Assembly: GCA_016748015.1 (NCBI GenBank)
Contig: JAAOMT010000741.1
Coordinates: forward strand, 227,621 to 291,620
Direction: 5' to 3'
From: Geosiphon pyriformis
Lineage: Eukaryota; Glomeromycota; Glomeromycetes; Archaeosporales; Geosiphonaceae
DNA length: 64,000 nucleotides
Each line of letters begins with the position of its first letter. Positions within the stretch are counted from its first letter, which is position 1. Below are positions 60,535 to 64,000 of this stretch, in pieces. A model generated the notes under the pieces. It searched no databases and was not told the origin of the DNA. It was given only the letters and a program-made list of their open reading frames with translations. The translations under genes were made by a program, and so were the position numbers.

Positions 60535-60659
60535 TTTTTTTAAGTAAAGCCCAACCACTATCTAATATATAGAACCAGACTAAGTGGCTTAAACTAAATA
60601 TGACTTATACTTTTACTACATATAACTAGTCATTCAAGTCAAACAAAATAACATTATAT
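60535..60659 (-). mobile_element. LINE tail, copy 7, holding gypsy element 2
   Basis: The last about 125 bp of a minus-strand LINE (AAGTAAAGCCCAACCACTAT, then ACTAGTCATTCAAG). It stops at 60659, where gypsy element 2 begins. The rest of this LINE copy must lie beyond the window. It faces copy 5 tail to tail, with only about 20 bp between. Confidence 0.8.
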
Positions 60660-61348
60660 TGTTATGAGTTGGAGTAACAAGCTAACGAATAGCAAGGGAG
60701 AACAAGATTGTAGGATAATAGAAATAATCAAAGGGAATTCAACTTCAAAGAGCAAATTGAATAGGTATGGATTCAATATGTGAGATCAGTCTCATAAAAT
60801 ATCTCAGTCGCTATTTTTTTTAAAAGGTAACTAGAGAATCTAAAGGTAGAGAGATAGTTCGTACTATCAACAAATGATTACACTTGGTATAATTCTATGT
60901 CTTACATCAGTGCTCTTAAAATTCAATATCAAGTATCAGATGTGCTCTTTAGTCATATTTTATTCAATAATTTTCAAATACTACACTTATATGTTTCAGA
61001 AAAAGAGTAAGAATTAACCATCAAGTAATCTTTTATCCCAAGATGTTCAAATACTTGAAGATAGGGAAAAGGAAATTAGCAATAAGAAAATAATTGAGAT
61101 GAAAGTTGTTATTTTATTTATTCTTGATTATTTTTGAACATGCTTTTCTACAGCTAAGAGATTTATCACTTATATAGTTGTCAAAAGTGGTCAATAATCA
61201 GGTCAATAGTCAGGTCAATGATTAGGTCAATGGTCAGGTTAATGATCAGGTCAATGATCACTATCTAAAAATAGAGTGGCTAATTTATATGACATCAATG
61301 GCTAATACATGTAATAATTAATAAGAAGTATAAATTTCAACTGTAACA
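60660..61348 (-). repeat. 3' LTR of gypsy element 2
   Basis: 689 bp, starting TGTTATGAGTTGG and ending CTGTAACA on the plus strand, so the ends are TGTTA/TAACA as in the other families. It contains a patch of 11-14 bp direct repeats (GGTCAATGATCA-like) at 61195-61262. It matches the solo LTR at 7205-7919 in reverse orientation. The last 31 bp overlap the 3' end of the extra ORF. Confidence 0.85.
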
Positions 61349-61785
61349 TCATCCTCTCCAAAGAGATTAAGCTCTGGCAAAATCAAGTTATTTATGGAGT
61401 AATCTATTTGGAGGGTTTTATCTAATTCAAAACTAACTAGTTTGTTGAAGTTTTTTGTGAATAAGGTATATAATACTTGAGACGAAATGAGTTTTTTATC
61501 TAAGAGACCAAATCTTTGTATTAGAGTTTTGGTTCTTTTAGCAATAGTTAAAACTCTTAAGACATCTAACCATATAATACCCAAAATTTTTGTCTGTATC
61601 TCTAAAGTTGTTTTCTTCATGAGTTTTATATCCTTTATGATTTCACCAAGGCAACCATAGAGTTCTAATTGTCTTCCATATGACAAGTTTTTGTTTATGG
61701 GTAAGATTTCTTGGAGTGTTTTTTCAATTGTGTTGGAAGGTAAGAGTATAACTGCTATTATACTTTCCAACAGATATTTATCCAT
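61318..61785 (-). CDS. Extra 3' ORF of gypsy element 2, unknown
   Basis: An intact 155-residue ORF between integrase and the LTR; its last codons lie inside the LTR. It is predicted mostly helical, Leu/Ile/Lys-rich, with no clear transmembrane segment or signal peptide and a single Cys. A block (LDVLRVLTIAKRTKTLIQRF, then LFTKNFNKLV) weakly resembles LRAALRLYNLFHICKNVLQN, then LKFQQFSDQI, in the 3' ORF of element 1. Function unknown. Confidence 0.55.
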   Translation of the reverse strand: MDKYLLESIIAVILLPSNTIEKTLQEILPINKNLSYGRQLELYGCLGEIIKDIKLMKKTTLEIQTKILGIIWLDVLRVLTIAKRTKTLIQRFGLLDKKLISSQVLYTLFTKNFNKLVSFELDKTLQIDYSINNLILPELNLFGEDDVTVEIYTSY

Positions 61786-62096
61786 TTTGCTACCAATTTT
61801 TTTTCTTCTGGTAGTAGTTTTCTTTGGTCTAATAACAGTATGTGTTTTATTGTTATCAGTTATGGTGGTCTGTTTTCTAATAGTCAGAGTAGCATTTGAA
61901 TAGTTTTTGATCTAATACTTATAGAGAGTATAGAAGACATTTTGAATGTTTTGATCTAGAAAATAATTGTTTATGTTGATTAAAAATACTTCTGTTTTGG
62001 GAATAATGCATTTATTTATATTTGATTTTTACTGATCAATTGAATTGGTATTACTATAACAGGCAGCCAATCAGGTCGTTTATAATATTTTTTGAG

Positions 62097-64000
62097 TCAT
62101 GTACTGTGAACAGGACAATTATTAAAAATTGTTCTGGATTGATCTTGAAGAATATAAGAACCATTGTTCAAAACTTTGTTCACTATAAAGGGTCCTTTCC
62201 ACCAGCTAGAAAACTTATCACCATAAACATTGTCTCTGTCAGAATGGTATTCTAGTACCAAGTTACTAACACTTAAAGAAAGTGTTTTATAAGTTTTCTT
62301 TTTCTTAAGCTTTTCTTGGAACTGTTTTATCTTTTCAAAAGCAATTATTCGTGTTTCTACCAAGGAGTCAAGAATGGTACCAAGTTTTCTTTGCAGAATG
62401 TCTTTATAATTCCCTATTGTGATTTCTTCAAAAGATATTGTCTTAATATCAGTTTCTATTGGTAGTGTTGCCATGTATTCATAGAGCAGATAAAAAGGTT
62501 CATAACTTGTTATGTCATAATTCACAGTTCTATAAGCAAACAAAGCTGAAGGCAGTACTTTGTCTCATAAATTTGTTTTTTTACTGGTTTTGGCTAGGGT
62601 TTTACATAGTGTTCTATTAAAATGTTCTATTAGGCCATTTGTTTGGGGGTGATAAGGAGAGAAAAGTTTATGATGTATTCACATTTTTTTACAAAGTTCT
62701 TTAACCAGTGTACTGAAAAAAGCTCTTCTTCTATCAGATAAAAGTTTTTTGGAGCAGCCATGATGGCAGATGATATTTTCATAAATGAAATTGGCTATTG
62801 AGACTGCTGTTTGGTCAGGAGTGACTCTTGCTTCTACTTACTTTATAAGATAGTCAGTAGCTGTAATAACGTATCTGTTGCCATCAGGAGTTATTGTTAA
62901 AGATCCAACAACATCTATACCAATTCTGTCAAATAGTTGACCAACAGAGATTGGATGGATATTTTCTTTGTGATTGGGTTCTTCTTTGGCAGATGTTACA
63001 GTTTTGATGTATTCAGCAATGTCTTTTTCCAAAGTAGGCCAATAATAGTGAGCTAAAGTTTTCTGAATTGTCTTTGTTTTTTTAAAGTGTCCAACTAATA
63101 GATCAGTGTACATGTTGTATATTACAATTTCTCTTTCTTCAAATCTGATGATTCTTTGGAGACAGTCAGGATCTTTTCTGTTTTTTTTATATAGTTGATT
63201 CTGGCAAATCAAATAGAAATTTGATTGTTTGCACAAATGTTCTCTTTGCTGTCAAATGTATTCTGGTAGATATTGTTTTTTACCCAAAAATTCCATTAAG
63301 GCAGAGTAGTTGTCCAAATCCATTATCATGTTTGTTTGTAAAGAAGTTACTAATAATTAAGTTGGTTTGGTTTAAGAGGTTGTACTGTCACTGGGTGGTA
63401 AGTTTAGAGAAAGCATCGGTGTTTTAATGATTTGCTTCTTTGCGGTGTTGAATATTATAGTCAAATTCATCCAAGTAAAGTATCCAGTGAGTTATTCATT
63501 TGTGTTCCAGCTTCTTTTTATTGCACAGCCAAACCAAGACTTAATGATTTGTTACCACTAAGAATTTTGCACCAAGAAGATATTAATTCCAATAACTAGT
63601 AGCCCAAACTACTGCTAAACATTCTTGTTCAGTAACTGAATAGTTTTTTTCTACTGGTGTAAGGAATCTACTGGCATATGCTATAGCATGTTCTCTGCTA
63701 TTTTCATCTTTTTGTGAAAAGACAGCACTAAGTCCATAGCCAGATGTATCAGTGTGAAGGATGAAAGGTTGATTCAGATCTGGTTGCTTAAGAATTGGTT
63801 CAGTAACAAGTTTTTCCTTTAGAATTTCAAAAGCTTTTTATTAATAAGTGCCCCAGTAATAATTAACATTTTTCCTGAGTAGCTGATTGAAAGAAAAAGC
63901 AATTTTAGAGAAATCTTTAATAAATTTGCGATAATAAAAGGCCAAACTAAGGAAAAAGTGTAGTTTAGGAACATTTATTGGTTGTTTAATGTTCTGAACT
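62097..64000 (-). pseudogene. pol (RNase H - integrase) of gypsy element 2, partial
   Basis: From the right edge: RNase H at about 63420-63850 (HTDTSGYGLSAVF, then NYSVTEQECLAVVWA), with stops. The integrase zinc-binding region is in 62838-63236 (GHFKKTKTIQKTLAHYYWP); the CxxC pair has become TVTSAK. The core follows with IGIDVVG and TATDY carrying catalytic Asp. The C-terminal part at 62097-62543 ends in the GPY/F-like module (WWKGPFIVNKVLNNGSYIL). No chromodomain is seen. Confidence 0.82.

Larger units (their letters stand above)
60660..64000 (-). mobile_element. Ty3/gypsy element 2 (3' part; runs off the window)
   Basis: Minus-strand element whose 3' LTR is 60660-61348 and whose pol is read leftward from 64000. 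It shows RNase H, integrase and an extra 3' ORF in the same order as element 1, but is a different family by sequence and LTR. RT, protease, gag and the 5' LTR lie outside the window. Stops and lost Cys residues show that it is also decayed. Confidence 0.88.

Noticed and set aside
61195-61262. Stand-alone tandem repeat (GGTCAATGATCA units)
   Set aside because: It is an internal part of the gypsy 2 LTR; the decayed solo LTR at 7.2 kb has the same patch.
1-64000. tRNA, rRNA or small RNA genes
   Set aside because: I scanned for T-loop-like GTTCGA contexts and rRNA-like GC-rich blocks and found none with a plausible cloverleaf. A covariance-model search would be decisive.

Overview
The window looks like a nuclear contig of an AT-rich, intron-rich fungus. 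The best guess is a Glomeromycotina (Rhizophagus-like) arbuscular mycorrhizal fungus. This rests on short GT-AG introns, fungal housekeeping orthologues, very AT-rich spacers, and non-LTR retrotransposon ORF1 families (RRM plus CCHC knuckle) that I associate with that lineage. The organism call is an inference; the gene and element calls come from the sequence.

Layout: (1) About 0.3-7.2 kb is a decayed full-length LINE (family A, minus strand). (2) 7.2-12.6 kb is an AT-rich stretch with two solo LTRs and a probable hAT transposase relic. (3) 12.67-27.53 kb is an island of five intact host genes: BFR1 (+), an HDHD5/CECR5-like HAD phosphatase (-), TRS120 (-), a Tudor splicing factor SPF30/SMNDC1 (+), and a CUE-AlkB-GRF protein (-). 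(4) 28.4-35.25 kb is the best preserved LINE, with intact ORF1 and ORF2 broken by a few stops and one frameshift. (5) 35.8-64 kb is nested retroelements: three 5'-truncated LINE pieces (two of family A, one of family B), a family-B unit split by a 9.8 kb Ty3/gypsy element that carries a dUTPase domain, another near-complete LINE split by a solo LTR, and a LINE tail holding a second Ty3/gypsy element that leaves the window at 64000.

Host genes cover unrelated cell functions (mRNP/nuclear segregation, mitochondrial HAD phosphatase, TRAPPII trafficking, splicing, alkylation repair) and are not an operon or cluster. The mobile part is the more informative: LTR elements repeatedly sit inside LINEs, and two different LTR families hit the identical position of the LINE 3' tail. 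Almost all damage is C:G to T:A transitions, including active-site Asp to Asn changes and one target-site duplication that diverged at a CpG. I found no rRNA, tRNA or CRISPR array.
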